Shown piece after piece: positions 7,175 to 7,833 of a DNA stretch of 7,833 bases. The stretch is from Chloroflexota bacterium (lineage in GTDB: Bacteria > Chloroflexota > Anaerolineae > J102): positions 1 to 7,833 of the forward strand of contig PIVW01000279.1 of assembly GCA_003353825.1 (NCBI GenBank). Reading direction: 5' to 3'. The position numbers and the translations under genes are program-made. Under the pieces are notes generated by a model. That model was not told where the DNA came from. It did no database searches and saw only the letters and a program-made list of their open reading frames with translations. Position 1 is the stretch's first letter; every line of letters starts with the position of its first letter.

Positions 7175-7228
7175 TCCACTATTTCCCACACCAAGTTTGC
7201 TAACATTTTCAGCCGGCTAACTATCATT

Positions 7229-7244
7229 TGACGTTTTGACGTCA
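7229..7244. repeat. short perfect inverted repeat
   Basis: TGACGT (7229-7234) and ACGTCA (7239-7244) form a perfect six-bp inverted repeat around TTTG. It lies downstream of the CoA-binding gene stop and about 55 bases upstream of the toxin-antitoxin -35 box. No T-run follows on either strand, so it is not a standard terminator. It could be a weak transcript end, an operator or chance. Confidence 0.35.
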
Positions 7245-7277
7245 CCATTGTAGAAGGAGCGAGTTACTGCCATAAGT

Positions 7278-7712
7278 TCAGATGTCACGCCGCCATCGCC
7301 TGTGTTCCACCATGATACAGGCATTTTGCACGACCGCCAATCCTGCCTCCCGTGCCAGTTCAGCCGCCTGGCCATGCTCGATCCCCAATTGCATCCAAAC
7401 CCCCCTGGCCTTGATCTCGATGGCTTGCTGCACAATCGCCGGCACATGCTCTGGCCGACGAAACACCAGGACCAGATCCACCTGCTCAGGGATGGTATGT
7501 AAATCGGGATAGGCTTTTTCCCCCAGCGCCTCTTGTAAATTCGGGTTTACCGGAAGGATACAATAGCCGTTATCCTGCATATAGGCTGGCACGTAATGAC
7601 CGGCACAGGCGGGGCTTGACGATAATCCGACCACGGCAATGGTGCGGGTGTTGGCAAGGATTTGGCTGATAGTGTCGAAGTCATTCACAACAGTTTTCAC
7701 TCCAGGGGTCAT
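7278..7712 (-). CDS. CoA-binding domain protein (YccU-like, CoA_binding_2 family)
   Basis: A small single-domain Rossmann-fold protein of about 144 residues. The nucleotide loop TIAVVGLSSSP is followed by GYCILPVNPN, then VDLVLVFRRPEHVP, GVWMQLGIEH and the ending CIMVEHRRW, in the order typical of this family (usual length about 130-150). Members bind CoA or acyl-CoA in the cytoplasm; a precise role is not established. The usual Arg and Ser after the loop (SxxPxRxS) appear as Cys and Gly in SSSPACAGHY. The start is uncertain: ATG at 7712 is chosen, but GTG at 7721 or GTG at 7700 are possible and none has a good ribosome site. It reads in the same direction as the toxin-antitoxin operon but ends about 180 bp before it, and that operon has its own promoter. 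Confidence 0.85.
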   Translation of the reverse strand: MTPGVKTVVNDFDTISQILANTRTIAVVGLSSSPACAGHYVPAYMQDNGYCILPVNPNLQEALGEKAYPDLHTIPEQVDLVLVFRRPEHVPAIVQQAIEIKARGVWMQLGIEHGQAAELAREAGLAVVQNACIMVEHRRWRRDI

Positions 7713-7749
7713 AGGGGGCACTGGGGTCGTTGAATGGGATTGATTAGAT

Positions 7750-7833
7750 TCAAGTCAGCGCCAGTGAGATTTTTTGGATTTTGAACAATTCCGCCAAAGA
7801 AAATCCCTTTTCAAGAATGCCCAGTGCCACCGC
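7750..7833 (-). CDS. possible C-terminal end of an upstream gene (partial, hypothetical)
   Basis: On the minus strand a frame open from the right edge ends at TGA (7750-7752), giving 27 residues including VALGILEKGFSLAELFKIQ. The composition looks protein-like (alternating hydrophobic and charged residues), and the stop lies 28-37 bases before the candidate starts of the CoA-binding gene, as in an operon. No family is recognised, and a frame this short is often open by chance. Confidence 0.28.
   Translation of the reverse strand, partial: AVALGILEKGFSLAELFKIQKISLALT

Noticed and set aside
7217..7447. Minus-strand open frame of 76 codons overlapping the CoA-binding gene
   Set aside because: It is out of frame with the conserved CoA-binding motifs and shows no family features.

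Overview
This 7.8 kb window is an ordinary-looking bacterial chromosomal segment. From a few counted stretches GC is roughly 55-60% in the large genes and about 46% in the toxin gene. No rRNA, tRNA, CRISPR array, insertion sequence or phage gene is visible. A fused MetV-MetF reductase, a short C-family polymerase and a WFWIGSH-type toxin-antitoxin pair suggest an environmental, probably anaerobic-lineage bacterium. The overall flavour recalls Chloroflexota (Anaerolineae-like), but that is inference from remembered family resemblance, not a placement.

Layout, left to right. Positions 1-147 hold at most the start of a divergent partial gene. A strong sigma70-type promoter (148-176) drives a plus-strand methylenetetrahydrofolate reductase with an N-terminal eight-cysteine MetV-like domain (258-1775), closed by a clear intrinsic terminator (1792-1830). 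Next comes a plus-strand acyl-CoA synthetase-like (ANL superfamily) gene (1893-3434), whose ATP-binding loop is degenerate and whose catalytic lysine position holds threonine. It converges, across a 40 bp gap, on a minus-strand operon. Read in transcription order, that operon is: promoter (7146-7174), small antitoxin (6901-7098), RelE/ParE-type toxin (6635-6904, overlapping the antitoxin by 4 bp), and a 1039-residue DnaE-type DNA polymerase (3475-6594) starting 40 bp after the toxin. A CoA-binding (YccU-like) protein gene (7278-7712) lies further upstream on the minus strand. A possible C-terminal gene fragment reaches the right edge. No stretch over 300 bases lacks a gene; the largest gap, about 180 bases (7099-7277), holds the toxin-antitoxin promoter and a short inverted repeat.

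The genes do not form one pathway. metF is a self-contained transcription unit for one-carbon metabolism. The most interesting points are the possible co-transcription of the polymerase from a toxin-antitoxin promoter and the active-site changes in the ANL protein. I see no convincing previously undescribed multi-gene system.
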